In this document: in pieces, positions 20,716-33,700 of the stretch | How the letters are laid out: every line of letters starts with the position of its first letter | How positions within the stretch are numbered: position 1 is the first letter of the stretch | Notes under the pieces: generated by a model | Databases searched by the model: none | What the model saw: only the letters and a program-made list of their open reading frames with translations | Told to the model about the DNA's origin: nothing | From: Paraphoma chrysanthemicola | Taxonomy: Eukaryota > Ascomycota > Dothideomycetes > Pleosporales > Phaeosphaeriaceae | Direction of reading: 5' to 3' | Assembly (NCBI GenBank): GCA_020744225.1 | Contig: JAGMWG010000017.1 | Location: 310,001 to 374,000, forward strand | DNA: 64,000 bases | Translations under genes and position numbers: made by a program

Positions 20716-23700
20716 TTACTCAAGATCTAACTTGACTAACTTACTTGCCTTTGATATCTTTTCCGCCAACATAGCAATACTGCTGCCGCTCATCACGTCG
20801 AACAGCGAAATTTCCGCCTTGAGCTTAGTCTGCACCCAGCCACGCATATCAACAGCCATGAGCGAGTCCATACCGTACGTATGAATTGACTTAGTCGCGT
20901 CAATATCCTCGGCCGCGCAACGCAACGCTTTTGCTACTTGTGCCCGGAGCGCCATCAACACCGTCGACGTCGCTTGTTCCTTAGATCCTGCAGCAGCGAG
21001 CTGCTCCTCGACAGACGACGCAGCGCCATCGTTGGCGCCAGCATTGTTGACGAGCGACGCATCGACCCCCATGGTGCGCATGAACGCAAAGCGCTGGTCA
21101 CGATAATAAAACGGCGTTGTGTCTATCCCTTTCTTCCGCAAGATGCCGCCGGTAGGAAGGCCCGTGATGATCTGAGCGGGCACATTGTGCGCTTCGCTGT
21201 TCAGGGCAACTTTGAAAATAAGGTTGAAGTCCTCTGCTGTAAGAGGGACGACCGTGTCGTCGTTCAAGTTGGATTGGCCGCCCCGCTCAGCGATCAGTCC
21301 AATGTCTTGCATGAGTCCTAGATTGACGCTTGTGGCCGCCAGGCCGAGTGATCTTCGGTGTCTGGCTAAAGCATCCTGGTAGCTGTTTCCAGCAGCATAA
21401 TTTGCCTGACCACGATTGCCGACGAATCCAGAGATCGAAGCAAGCATGACGAAGAAGTCCAGTCCTTCCTTTGCGCATGGCTCCCATAAGGACGCTTGAT
21501 GCAGATTCCAGGTCCCTTGGACCTTTGGCTTAATCGCTTCCATCCATTGAGTATGCGTCATATTCTCGAAAATGGAGTCGCGAAGCACTGCAGCACTCTG
21601 GATGATTCCTCGTACTGGTGGCCACGACCCATCGTCGGCTATGGTAGCAAACACACGGGACACACTCTCAGCATCCGCCACGTCGCAGCTGTAAAATCCA
21701 ACAGTGATGCCGCGAGGACCAAAATCGTTTGAGATGCTTTGAGCAGCAGCGGAGCCCGGGCCAGATCGAGACAAGAACACAAGATGTTTTGCGCCTGCAT
21801 CTACCATCAGCTTGGCAAGGTTGCGACCCAGACCGCCTAGACCGCCCGCAAGAACATAGGTTGCGTCTTCCCGTAGACGAAGCTGATTTTTGACCTCTTG
21901 AGCAATCGGCACCTCGAAATCCTGATCGAATAGCAGTATAGCTTTACCTGGTCCGGCAGGAGCAGCTACAGATTTCAAAGCCTCTTGTATCTTGTCGGGC
22001 GTGAAAGCAGGGAGCTGTGATACAAGCTTCAGAGAGTGATCGCTCAAGAACGGCACCGCTTCATCGCGGATCTTCTTATAGAGGTTAAAGTCGCTGGTCA
22101 AGTATTCGCTCATATTAACAACGTCAAAGGATGCTCCGAGCTTGAATGGCTTGATGCTCAAAGTGGAATTCGCAGATGTGTCGTTGTTGCTCACGTCAAT
22201 GAATTTCCCACTTGGTGCCATGCAGAGCCAGAGTCGGGAGATGTCTTCTTCGCCTCCGCTAGTATTGAGAATGGCATCGAAGCCATGACCTCCTGTCCAG
22301 TCCACGAGTGTCGTTAGCTGGTACGTCTCATTATCGTTCATCAAGTGGTCTGCGGCGATGCCCATGCCCTGTAGGAGGAGACTCTCCCCTTCATTCTTGA
22401 CCAATGCGTAGACGATGGCGCCCAGTTTCTTCGCAAGCGCAGCTCCTGCTTGGCCTAGAACGTTCCCGCCATCCTGAATGAGCACTGTCTTGCTGCCGTC
22501 CAATTGCGCGAGCGTGCGTAGGCTGTGATGGACTAGCGGGTAAGTAATCGAATGGAAGACCGCCGCTTCGAAGTCGACATCCCGGGAAAGGGCTTGACAA
22601 TATTGCTGATTGACTCGGAGCTTTGTTGATATTGGGCCTGAGTAAGCAAAAGATACAGCGTCGCCTACATGGAGTAGTGATGAAGATCCTGTTGCAGTCA
22701 CCACGCCGGCAGCCTCTCGCCAGCTACTTTGCACGCTTCTTTGCCTAGCAGTTGCGCTGAGCTGCATTAGCAATAGAAACACTTCAAAATGCAATTTTGG
22801 ACACTTACCTTAGAACCAGTGATCTAACATCAACCTCCACCTCATCCTCTAAGAGATTGCGGTCCGCAACGTCACTAGTAGTGAAAAGCGCTTTCGGAAC
22901 TGGATTACTCTCTTGCTTCATGAGTGTCAGACTGCCCGGAGCATCGCTCAACATAATCGTCGCGGTGTGAGAATCGTCTCTGTCCGCACCAACCAGCGCA
23001 CTCAATTCCCGCTTCTCCGCCCACCGACTGATATGAATCTCTCCATTCTTCACTATGTATTCCGTCTCAATCTCTTCGATCGCGAGAAGCCGGGCAATCA
23101 TCTTCGCAATGTCGGAGGCGCCACGCTCTTTGATCTCTTCTTCAAGCACGAAGCAGTAATCGAGGCCGGGGTTTTCATTGCTCAAGGACCGTATAAACCC
23201 GGTTGCGGTCTGCATGATTGGATCCCCGCCTTTAGCTACCCAAAGCAGTCGTTTTCCGCCTAGAACTAGTGTTTTGAGCGCATCGTAGTCGGCTGCTGAT
23301 GGATTTGTGATGAATGAGTCGCTGAACTCAAGCAGTGAGATGATCATGCAAGGACCCTCCAAGTTTACAATTGTCTCCGGCCATTCTACACTGTGCGTGG
23401 ACAAGCCTTTGGCGTCAAAAAGGCCCTTGAGCTCTAAAGCGATTTCCTGAGTGGCGTCTGACGGGTTTGGAGGCAATACTACGACTATTTCATGGGATGC
23501 CACTTCGTTGCTCTGGATAGGCTCTTTGGTTGCAATAGATAGTGCAAATTGCTCGATGGAGCCCTTTGTGCTTCCTTGGAAAAGAGTTTGGAAAGACAAG
23601 GTCTTAGCATCGGACTTATTGGTAGCGCTCCTGCGATGCTCAGTCGGTGTATGATGTAAAAGAAAGAGAAAGCGGAGACTTACTCGGCGCTGAAATGTTC

Positions 23701-26700
23701 AACTGGTGCTATTAGTAGTAGCTTCCCACCCGGCTTGAGAACCCGATCAATTTGCGATATGAGCTCGTCTCGGTGCATCGCCGGCCCTTGGGAACCTATG
23801 AACGCAAGATTAACTGAATTGTCTTTGCGCCCCAGGGGCAAACTATTGGCCTGAAACTCGCTATGGGCAAATTCCACTGATGGTTCAAGTGTCTCATATT
23901 GAGTAGCTAACGCATCAATCACGTCCTTGTTTTCATCAAGAAAGCTGATATCGTGGAACCGAGTCGCGGCGCTATCGTCGGTGTTGAGGATAGTCAACAC
24001 TCTCTGCGACAACTTGGGCGTAACACCACCGATTTGCAAAAACGATGCGCGAGGATTCTTGTGAGCGATGAGATCAACAATCTAAATTTGGGTCAGCAGC
24101 AACATAACGCGATAATTTCTTGTGAACACATACAGTGATGATGGCAGACTCTAATCCTCCCAAATTGTTGGAAATTTCCTCATCGGGACCATGCGTGCTG
24201 GCTAGCTCTTGTCTCGAAATATATTCGGCGAGTTGATTGGCATCAAGGAGATCGATATCCACTTTTTGAACGACATACCCCACAGGCGCCTTGACAGTCT
24301 CGGACGAAGCTGATCCAATGTTCCCACTTGGAAGTTCTCTGCAACGCAGGCCTTGGACTACAATGCTCGGAGCGTCCGATTGCTCTCCAACAACAAAGAT
24401 GTCAGCGAGAATATCACGATCCGAGTCTCTGGAAACTGTGGAAATGCCCTTGAGCTGTGCGCCGCCGCCCGTGGCAAGATTCGACGAAATGGTTAGGCTT
24501 TGTAAGCCAATTGGGACGGCAGCGTGTTGCATGTCGAGTTGCCCGTTGCCCACGGCTGCAAACAAAGAATGAAACACGATGTCTAGAGTAGTTGGATGGA
24601 TTATGTGAGGGGTTTCGACTTCTGATGGCATGATCTTTCGTGTGTCCGGGATGCGCATTTCCCAGTTACAGCTCCCTTTGCCTACATTGATCTGTGATAA
24701 GCCCTGAAAACAGGGGCCGTAGCTAAGGCCAACTGATTCAGCCATGTCGTAGAATGTCTTGGGCAGGATTGTTGTAGTACTATTAGCTTCTGCAATCTCC
24801 AAATTTCGCTTGAATTTATTCGCCATGAACTGCTTCTCAGACATGGCCTGGGCACCATCATTCGCAAAGTAATGCACTTTCCCTAGTCCGTAACCATGTT
24901 CCTCGACACGATCGTTTTCTTGATTCGAGCAGACTGAAAACTCCCACCAGCCGGTCCACTCGCCATTTCGCGGCCGCTGGCGGCGCAGTCGTAAGAAGAC
25001 TTCTAATCCGAATCGATCATCCGGCACAACGATTGCCTTGACAATATGAACGTCTCGCAGCTGGATACTGTCGACTTCTTGGTTGGGATCAGCCAAAGTC
25101 TGCAGCGCGTGCAACGGCATGGCGAGAATCCCCGATCCTGGATACAATATTGATGAGTGCACCACGTGATCACGAATCCAAGGATTATCAGAAACCCGTA
25201 AAAAGTGTCGCCATCTCGGTTCGAGCTCATCAGAGTCTTGCGTTGGCGCGCCAAGAAGATCGTGCCTTCCTGATTTCCGACTCTGCCGCGCTCGACTGAT
25301 GCGCGAATCAGCCCAGTACTTCAACGAATGATTCCAAGGATAATGAGGCAGATCAGTGAGCGAACACGGACGGCTTCCCGTCCTGTTTATCGCTTCAATA
25401 TCAATCTGGGTGCCGTGGCAGAACAGGGCTCCCACAGCAGCTAACGCAGTCTTAGAGTCATTCCCTCCGCGTACTAGAAGCGAGCTATATGGGATCTCGC
25501 TTTCAGTATGAGCCTGGAGGATCTGACGAAGGGGGCCCTTCAAAGCCGCATGTGGGCCGATTTCCAGTAAGTAGTCGAATGCCGGTTCTGTCGCACGAGC
25601 TTGCCGACGTCCCTTGGTGGGCTGTTTCAAAAGCGTGGCTACGGCGTCTGAAAAGAGGACAGGAGATATAAGATTTTGCACCCAGTACGATGGTCCGAGC
25701 TCGGTATATGTGACGCATTTGCCCGTTACGCTTGAAGCCATCTTGACTTTTCCTTTGTCTTCAGGCTTGTGGGGGATCATGTCTTCTAGTGCCCTTAGAT
25801 ATTCGTCGGCCAGGATCTGCATATGATGTGAGTGGTATGCGTTCGAAACTTTCAGCTTCCTTGCAAAGATATTTTGCGATTTCAGAGCCACTAGAATTTC
25901 ATCGATCCCCGTCTGATCGCCTGACAAAGTGACGGATGATGGTGAGTTTACGCATGCGATGACTACCTTTCCGTGTTCGACGGCATCGACATAGGAGCGA
26001 GCATCTTCGGGACCTAGGCCAACTGCCATCATAGATCCGTGCAGGTCAGGTGCCGTGGACGACAATTTTGCGCAGAGCTTTCCTCTCCAGTACGAGATCT
26101 TCCAAGCATCTTGCTTTGTTATCGCCCCATAGCTGTACGCAGCAGCAATTTCACCGCTCGAGTGACCGACCACCGTTGCGGGGAGTATGTGCCAAGAGCT
26201 CAGAAGATCCACAAGAGCAACCTGGAGGACGGTCGAAAGTGGTTGACTGAACTCCGCAAGTTCGATCTGAGATTCACTGGCGCCTTTCCCAAGCTCTTCC
26301 AAGACTGACCAGCTACAGTGTAACTCCTCGGAAAGGTATCTATCGGCCTCTTGCACAGAATGGGCAAAGACTGGATATGCCATAAGTTCCAAGCCCATTC
26401 GAGCCCACTGAGCGCCCTGGCCAGTGAACACAAACCCTAGTCGAGGAACAGCAATAGATTTGGCGGAGTCCAACTTCTTCGCTCCAAAGGACTCCTTTAG
26501 CTCCTGTAACGATGATGCCACCACAAATGACCGGCGAGGGAAAACTGATCGTCGGCAGCCGAGAGTGTATGCGAGGGAGTTGAGGTAGGATTTCTCATCG
26601 AATGGCTGACCAGAGCCTGCTCTTTCTATAACGCTCGCAAAGTATTCGCTATATGAATAGCTCAGCCGATCTAGGGCTGCTTCATCGCGGGCGCTCAGTA

Positions 26701-28253
26701 AGATAAGGTGATGCTTCGGCGAATGCCCAACTGGTACATTACCTGATTCTCCATTCAATAGCTTCCATGTTTTGAGGTAAGACACAGCATCATCAATGAC
26801 TACATGGGCGTTCGTGCCACCGTATCCGAAGCTATTGACAGAAGCTCGACGAAGCTCTGGGTTCGGCCACGGCATCAACGCAGTGGGGACTTTAATCCTC
26901 CATTGGTCGAAAGGTATGCGGCGATTGGGTTGGTCGAAGTGAATGTTGGGAAGGACGGCATTGTTCTCGAGCATGAGCACGCATTTGATAACACCAGCGA
27001 GGCCTGCAGAGCCCTCCAGATGGCCGACCTGTTCACCCAATTTAGTAAAGTAGCTTAATACAAAGCATATGCTTTTCTTACGTTGGATTTAATGGACCCA
27101 ACGAGCAGTTTGTTGTCGGGTTTGCGTGCTCTGCTAATGGATTTTGCAATCGCACCGAGCTCCAGAGGATCACCCACCGCCGTACCTGTCCCCTAATGCT
27201 GATGTTAGATGTGGAAATCTCAAAAGCTGATAATAACCTACATGTGCTTCAAAATACCCCGTATCTGAAGAGTCCAGACCTGCAGAAGAGTAAACGGTAT
27301 TTATCAGATCCGCCTGCGCCTCGCTGTTGGGCAAGGTAATGCCCTTTGTATGGCCATCTTGGTTAACGCCCGAACCACGAACAACAGCCCTAATTGGATC
27401 GCCGTCGCGCAATGCATCATCAACCCTCTTTAGGATCAGAGAGGAAATGCCTTCACCTCGTCCATAGCCTGTTGTACCTTCTGCGAACGACCGCGACAGG
27501 CCATCCGTAGACAGCATGTGTAGGTTTGAAAGCGTAAGTGCAATGTCGGGACTTAAAATGACGTTGGCTCCACAAACGACTGCCATCGTGGACTCCCCCG
27601 ATTGCAGCCCACGACATGCAAGATGTAGACCAACCAGACTGGAAGAGCACGCCGTATCGAGAGTCATACTCGGGCCTCGGAGGTCGTAGAACCACGAGAT
27701 ACGGTTCGAGAAGAGTGAGAACCCGGTACCTGTGCCGGTGTACATAGGAGCACTCTCTATATCTCTGTAAAGCATTTCATGATAATCCCTGGTAAAGCAT
27801 CCCACATAACAACTCGTGTCTGAGCCAGCAACATCCTCAAGCTTTACCCCAGCGTTCTCAAGCGCCTCAAACGTGACTTCCAGCAACATTCTGGCTGCTG
27901 GGTCCATAGCATTAGCTTCTTGTGCAGTGATACCAAAGAATGGTGCGTCAAAGGCTGCGACATCTTGCTGCATAAAATGCGCGCCGCGATTATTTAGGGT
28001 GTTGAGTTTGTTCACCGAAGGGTGATGATACGCGTCGGCATTGAATCTACTTGATGGAACCTCAGTGTACGCAGCTGTTAACGAGTGAGCAGGTTACTTC
28101 GATGTGCGAGATGCTCTCACATTTGCGCTTGCTTAGCAATTCCCACAATCCGGCCTCATTCGAAGCCTCGCCGGGAAAGCGGCAAGCAAGGCCGACAATA
28201 GCAATGTCATCACTCTTTACGCTCGAGGGGTTTGGCGCAGGTTGAGTAGCCAT
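20716..28253 (-). CDS. Highly reducing polyketide synthase (KS-AT-DH-MT*-ER*-KR-ACP)
   Basis: Iterative type I PKS of about 2,400 residues in about seven exons, starting MATQPAPNPSSVKSDD. KS: Cys in DTACSSSLVGLH (~27,650), His in EAHGTGT (rebuilt across the ~27,190-27,240 intron) and SNVGHLEGSAG. AT: FTGQGAQWARMG (~26,420) and the nucleophile in GHSSGE (~26,158). DH: His in RDHVVHSSILYPG (~25,180) and Asp in HPTTLD (~24,590). The methyltransferase-like region (~24,080-23,690) has LQIGGVTPKLS where a glycine-rich SAM motif is expected. In the ER-like region the nucleotide loop reads QDGGNVLGQAG. KR is intact (AGGLGGLGRNL, catalytic NYAAG). ACP Ser is in YGMDSLMAVD. No thioesterase or reductase follows. 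An intron near 22,755-22,807 needs the CTCAG acceptor to stay in frame. Confidence 0.93.
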
Positions 28254-29186
28254 TTCAGGATGTGAATAGTATCAAATAGAAGAGCGCTACGAGCGATGTG
28301 GTGCCAGCAAGGTCCTAGCGATTTATCGGCGCTGAAATTACATCAGTTAACGCAGCGAGGAGACATGAAAGTCATCAAAGACAACATGGGGGAGACTACT
28401 GAGTATATTGTGGGCCGCTCAGCCGCGTCGCCTAGAGCCATTCGTACCGTGATATCGGTCAGGAATGGCGTACAGAAGTTGGGCATGCTGCAGGTTTCCC
28501 AAACGGGTGACCACAACGTCCGACTGCTTGTGTGCTTCCAATACCAGCGTAGCGCAAAGAGAAACTGTTCGCCGACGACCTTTGACTGACTGGCTGCGGA
28601 CAGATAGCGATGCGAGCCACGCCAGTTGAGTGTATCCGCGTGTATTTTCAGCTCGGTTTGATGCCTGACATACTAAGTAAGGCAATTTCGCATAGGTGTA
28701 TGCGATTATCAATATTTTGTGGCTGGCTGCGAGTGCAGCTTGCATACGGAAACGCCGATACGAAGGATCGCATCAGTCGATGCATTGAGAAGAAGCTCGT
28801 ATTTTTTTTAAGTTGTGGGGCCCGTGCAGAACTCCACTAAAATGCGCGATCGCGGTAAGGATTCTTTGGCTATGCAGACCTCAGCTTTGTTTGTACCCCG
28901 GCCTGTTCGGATACGACCCCTCTCTGCGCTTTCGGTAGCGTACTCTGAATCAGATGTACATGCCATAGCGGCTGTCAAGGTTTTCAATTGGAGGACATCT
29001 AGGGAGATCCGAGCATGGCATCGCGTTGTTTGCATCTCCTTGCTTTATTGGCTCAGCGATAACCACAATGATGACTGACTTAGAGGCGTGGGAGCGTTGA
29101 ACAAACTCGGTTGTAGTGCTACCTCCACATCGCCCTGACAAGACTTGTATCCAATCCTAATTTTCCATCCGCTCTCAATCGTAAAA
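28254..29186. promoter_or_regulatory. Divergent promoter region PKS / serine hydrolase
   Basis: A 933-base gap between the PKS start (minus) and the hydrolase start (plus), so it probably co-regulates both. No transcription-factor gene lies in the locus to indicate a cognate motif, and I see no convincing inverted CGG-type repeat. Open frames here are short and unsupported. Confidence 0.45.
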
Positions 29187-30188
29187 ATGCGCTTTCTTTG
29201 CTTACACGGCCGAGGGACAAACTCGGATATCTTTCAGTCGCAACTTTGTAAGCACACATAACGGTTGAGGCAAGAATTACAACCTTGTAACTGACAGCGC
29301 AACCATGTAGCACCCTTGATCTCGCGACTATCACCGGAGCACATATTCGACTTCATTGACGCACAATTCGAGGCGCCAGCGGCTCCTGGAGTCGCTGATA
29401 TCTTCCCAGGCCCGTTTTTTGTCTGGCACCAGAATCATGACCCACAAAGTGTGGAAAAAGTCCATGATTACCTCACTACTGTAATTGCGGAGGATGGCCC
29501 GTACGATGGAATTATTGGCTTTTCGGAAGGTGCAGCTCTTTCTGCGAGCTACTTATTGTCTAAAGAGTACCAAGCCTCACTGGGTGATGTCTATGATTAC
29601 CCGGATACCGAAATCAAAATGGCCGTCTTCTTCAACAGCGTCAAACTTTACTCGCCGTCCGAAGAGATTGGAAGCGACGCAACGAAACAATTTCAGCAAG
29701 ATTTGAGACAGCACTCACTGTTCCTGAAAGGACGAAGCGAGGAGAGGAAAAGAAGCAGCGTTTCTCATGAACACACTGCTGCGCTTGCGAAGCGGAGGCA
29801 GAGTGTAGTCTCACAACGAAGAGAAAGCATTATTGCATGGAAGAACGGCAGTATGGCTGAACGCAGAGCCAGTGCAACAAGCACTCTTGATGAGGGAGTG
29901 GATGAAAAGGCACAAAGTCAAGTTTGGAACTCGCTCTTCTCGCCTGTCTTCTGCTTCGATCCGAATTCTTTCCCTTGCAAAATACAGATCCCGACGCTTA
30001 ACGTCATCGGAGCAAAGGACGAATTTCAGAATTATTCCGTGGAGCTCACCACACTCTGTGACCCAGAGCAGATGGAGGTTGCTGTGCTAGATATTGGGCA
30101 TGATATACCACGGGCTGGTGAAGGACTGGAGAGAATCACAGAAGCTTTTGAGCTAGTCACGATGATGGCATCCATTGGTGGAAGCTGA
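29187..30188 (+). CDS. FSH1/LovG-type serine hydrolase
   Basis: Alpha/beta hydrolase of the FSH1 family, 312 residues. Exon 1 29187-29247 (MRFLCLHGRGTNSDIFQSQL) and exon 2 29311-30188 join in phase 1. The nucleophile is in IIGFSEGAAL (residue ~92), and Asp and His are in IGAKDEF and IGHDIPRAG, giving a full triad. Members next to highly reducing PKS genes, such as LovG, hydrolyse the finished chain from the ACP. Residues ~162-222 form an unusual basic insertion before the C-terminal core, containing three RRxS patterns (RRQS, RRES, RRAS). It shares the divergent promoter with the PKS, which lacks its own release domain. The role as PKS thioesterase is inference. Confidence 0.88.
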
Positions 30189-30749
30189 GTTGTACTACAT
30201 AATCTATGATAGATAGCATTTGTTGACAAGAATCTATGTATGCTGAATATGCACTTTTCTTGCCATATTTTGGTCTAATTGCGTTGAACACACCGAATTT
30301 TTCCACGCTTGCTCAGGTTTTTGCATGCCCCGCTGGCAAAACGCGGCATTCTTGATACCGTTTGGGTATGAAGCAAATGGGGAAATGATCTCCAAACAGC
30401 CCAGCACCAAGAATTGAATGCGCTAAGGATATGTAATCATTAGTAGCGCGGAATGCCAGTTGCAGAAACTTCGTATATCAAGTATATCACACGAAAGCAT
30501 CGGCAGCTGAAGTCCAAAGCCACGTTGCGTTCGCCTAGAGCACCGTTGGCTGACAGCCGCCCAGCGCACACTCCTCAAAAACGCTAGGAACTTGGCGTCT
30601 TCGTTCCAAGTCTTGGGCGCGTACATTGAGATGCTAGCATTTCCCGGAGTTGCCGAATCGTCCAGCCTTACAAACGTAATGAATTGTGTCTCTGCTAAAT
30701 AAATAATACTGGTTGAAAGCCTGACCTATTATCAACAAAAACTCACCAA
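30189..30749. promoter_or_regulatory. Intergenic region upstream of the NRPS-like gene
   Basis: A 561-base AT-rich gap between two plus-strand genes. The last 80 bases are A/T-rich (AATAAATAATACTGG) and are a likely core promoter. No gene seen. Confidence 0.3.
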
Positions 30750-33700
30750 ATGTCTCCTAATCAGAAGTCGACAATCTTGCTACCGCATATCATCAAGCAC
30801 AATGCACAAGCTGACCCCAGTGGCATTTTCGCACGGGTGCCGGTTGGAGCCAAGTATACAGATGGCTACAAGGACATTAGCAAGCTCCAATTCGAGAAAG
30901 CTGTGAACCATACTGCCCTTCTCATAAGACAGACCTTCGGAGAGAGTCAGAGTTTCGAAACATTAACATACATTGGCCCTGGAGACCTGAGGTACTCCGT
31001 TGTGTTAGTTGCAGGAATAAAAGCCGGATACAAGGTAAGCTTGTTCTTTGGCACATCGTATATCGCTCCAGAATCGCCTGACGCAGTTTGAAGGTCTTTC
31101 TACCATCACCAAGGAATAGCAAAGAGGCGCACATTTCACTTCTGGAGACGTTACAATGCACAAAACTTATCGTAACCGAGCCGCAAGCACCATGCGTTCC
31201 TTCGATATTGGGCGCTGTCCAAATGCAGACAATGACTTTGCCCTCTCTCAATCAACTACTGCAAGTGGAAAGCGTAGAAGAATACCCATTCGAGAAGATG
31301 TTTGCAGAATCCCGGAATGATCCAGTTTTTGTGCTGCACACTTCTGGCTCAACAGGTAATCTCTACCTCATGTGTTTCGTTTCCCAAGCCTCTACTTATG
31401 ATCTCAGGAATACCGAAACCTCTAACTTTCACCAACGAGTTCGTCGCCAGAGTTATTGCGGCTACCTCTCTTCCGGCACCAGACGGTTATGTGGACATCA
31501 ATCGATACTTTGTGACTGGGTTGTTCTTCATGACTTTACCATCTTTCCATGTGAGTATACGATTCTCTGACCAGAACACCAACAATACAAGAGACTAATA
31601 CTACTCAGATTGCGGGGCTTGCCTACTCGCTTCTTGTCTCTACGTATCATGATAGTACTCCAGTGTACCCTCTACCAGGACCACCACCAACCACGGAAAG
31701 CTTCATCAGTGCCATAAACAATACAGACATCGACTGGGCCTTTGTACCTCCTGTGGTTATTGATGAATTGGGCAAGCAACCAAGGCTTCTGGATGTGGTC
31801 GCCGGTCGGCTAAAATACATCTTCTTCACTGGAGGTAGTGTACCCAAAGCTTCGGGAGATGTCGTTGCTCAGAAGTTGCCGATTTGGCAAGTCATGGGTT
31901 CATCAGAATGCGCAAGCCTTCCGCTGGTCCATGCTGATGCCGACTACAATAATTCCGAGCATTGGAACTACATACAACTAAATCCGGTATTGAAGTCCAA
32001 GATGCGCCATCGTTACGACGAGTTGCATGAGTTAGTCATTGTGCGCAACGCAGAGACCGAGACATTGCAGCCAGTATTTGCACACTTTCCTGAGACAACA
32101 GAGTACGAAACCAGAGACCTTTTCAAACAGCATCCGGCAAAGCGAGGTCTATGGTCTTATCAGAGCCGCGTTGATGACTTGATTGTGTTCCTCAATGGGG
32201 AGAAGACGAATCCAGTTACCTTCGAGGAGGAAGTTATCAGTCATCCGGAGGTCAAAGCTGCACTCGTCATAGGTTCTCAGCGCTTGGAAGCAGCACTGCT
32301 TATTGAGCTAGCTGTTGAAGCACCAATTTCAGAAGAGGAGAAGGCTGCGGTAGTCGAGCGCATCTGGCCAGTTGTTGAGAGGGCAAACAAAGCCGCCCCA
32401 GCACATGCCCGGATCTCCAAGGGCAAAATCCTGCTTGTCAACCCAGAATTACCTATGCTAAGGGCTGGAAAAGGAACAGTGCAACGAAATGCTACCTTGA
32501 ACTTGTACGCAGAAGCTATAAGAAAACTCTATGAAGAAGACGATGGTGCTACAGGCCATATCGACACCTCGACGCAGAATGATATCAAGAACGTGGTACG
32601 CAGCTTGGTTGCCGAGATGCTTGGTATGGACAATCTCGACTTCTTCCAATTGGGTATGGATTCACTAGGTGTCATGAGGTTACAAAGGGCTTTGAAGAGT
32701 CGGTATCCAAGATTGAACATCTCGCCCAACACAGTCTACTCCAATTCATCAGTAAAAGCATTAGCGAATGCGCTAGAAAAGTCTTCCACAACCAATGGAG
32801 ATATGGCAGACATTGGACAAGACTCGACTGAAGAGCTCGCTACAATGTTGGAAAACTTCAAGAAAGAGATTCAAGCCATCAGCCCTGTCAGTCACTCAGA
32901 AGCTCCGGTGTCTACCAAAAAAGGCACGATAATCCTACTCACGGGTTCCACTGGCGCTTTAGGATCGTACATTCTCCACCACCTCCTTTCGATGCCAGAT
33001 ATTGCGCACATATATTGTTTCAATCGCACCTCTGACGCCGAGGACCGCCAGGTTAAGAACAATAAGGCCCGCAGCCTGACTACAAGCTTTCCCCCAGAGC
33101 GCGTCACGTTCTTTGCTGGAGATCTTGCAGCGCAAAACTTTGGCCTTCCGCAAAGTGATTATCAAAATCTCCTTTCGGATGTCACCCATATTATCCACAA
33201 CGCCTGGCCTGTAAACTTCAACCTTCCCTTGCCTGCTTTCACCCAATCCATTTCCGGTGTGGTATCTCTTGTTAGATTCTCGGCGCTTAGCAGATGGACC
33301 AGCGCAATCCAGTTCTTCTCTTCAATCTCGAGCGTTTCGCAATATGCTGGCTCTGTTGTCCCAGAGGCAGTCGTCACCGACTTATCAACGCCGGACGCCA
33401 TGGGCTACGGCCAATCCAAATACCTTGCCGAACGACTGCTCGATCATGCTTCCAAGACTCTGGGAATCAAGACAAGTTCTGTCCGCATCGGCCAAGTAGC
33501 TGGTGCAGCACGAACGGCTAGTGGGTGGAATAAGCAAGAATGGTTACCTAGTTTGGTCACAAGCTCCGCCTTCATTGGAGAAATCCCAAGCACTTTGGGA
33601 GACGACCTTGCGACTGAAGATGCAGTAAACTGGGTGCCAATCGACCAGCTAGCAGCTGTGGTCGTAGAACTCGCATTGCACTCGAACTGGGATACCGGGG

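Noticed and set aside
22750..22810. An apparent frameshift in the PKS at the start of the ER-like region.
   Set aside because: Using the CTCAG acceptor instead of the first CAG keeps the frame, so no mutation is needed.
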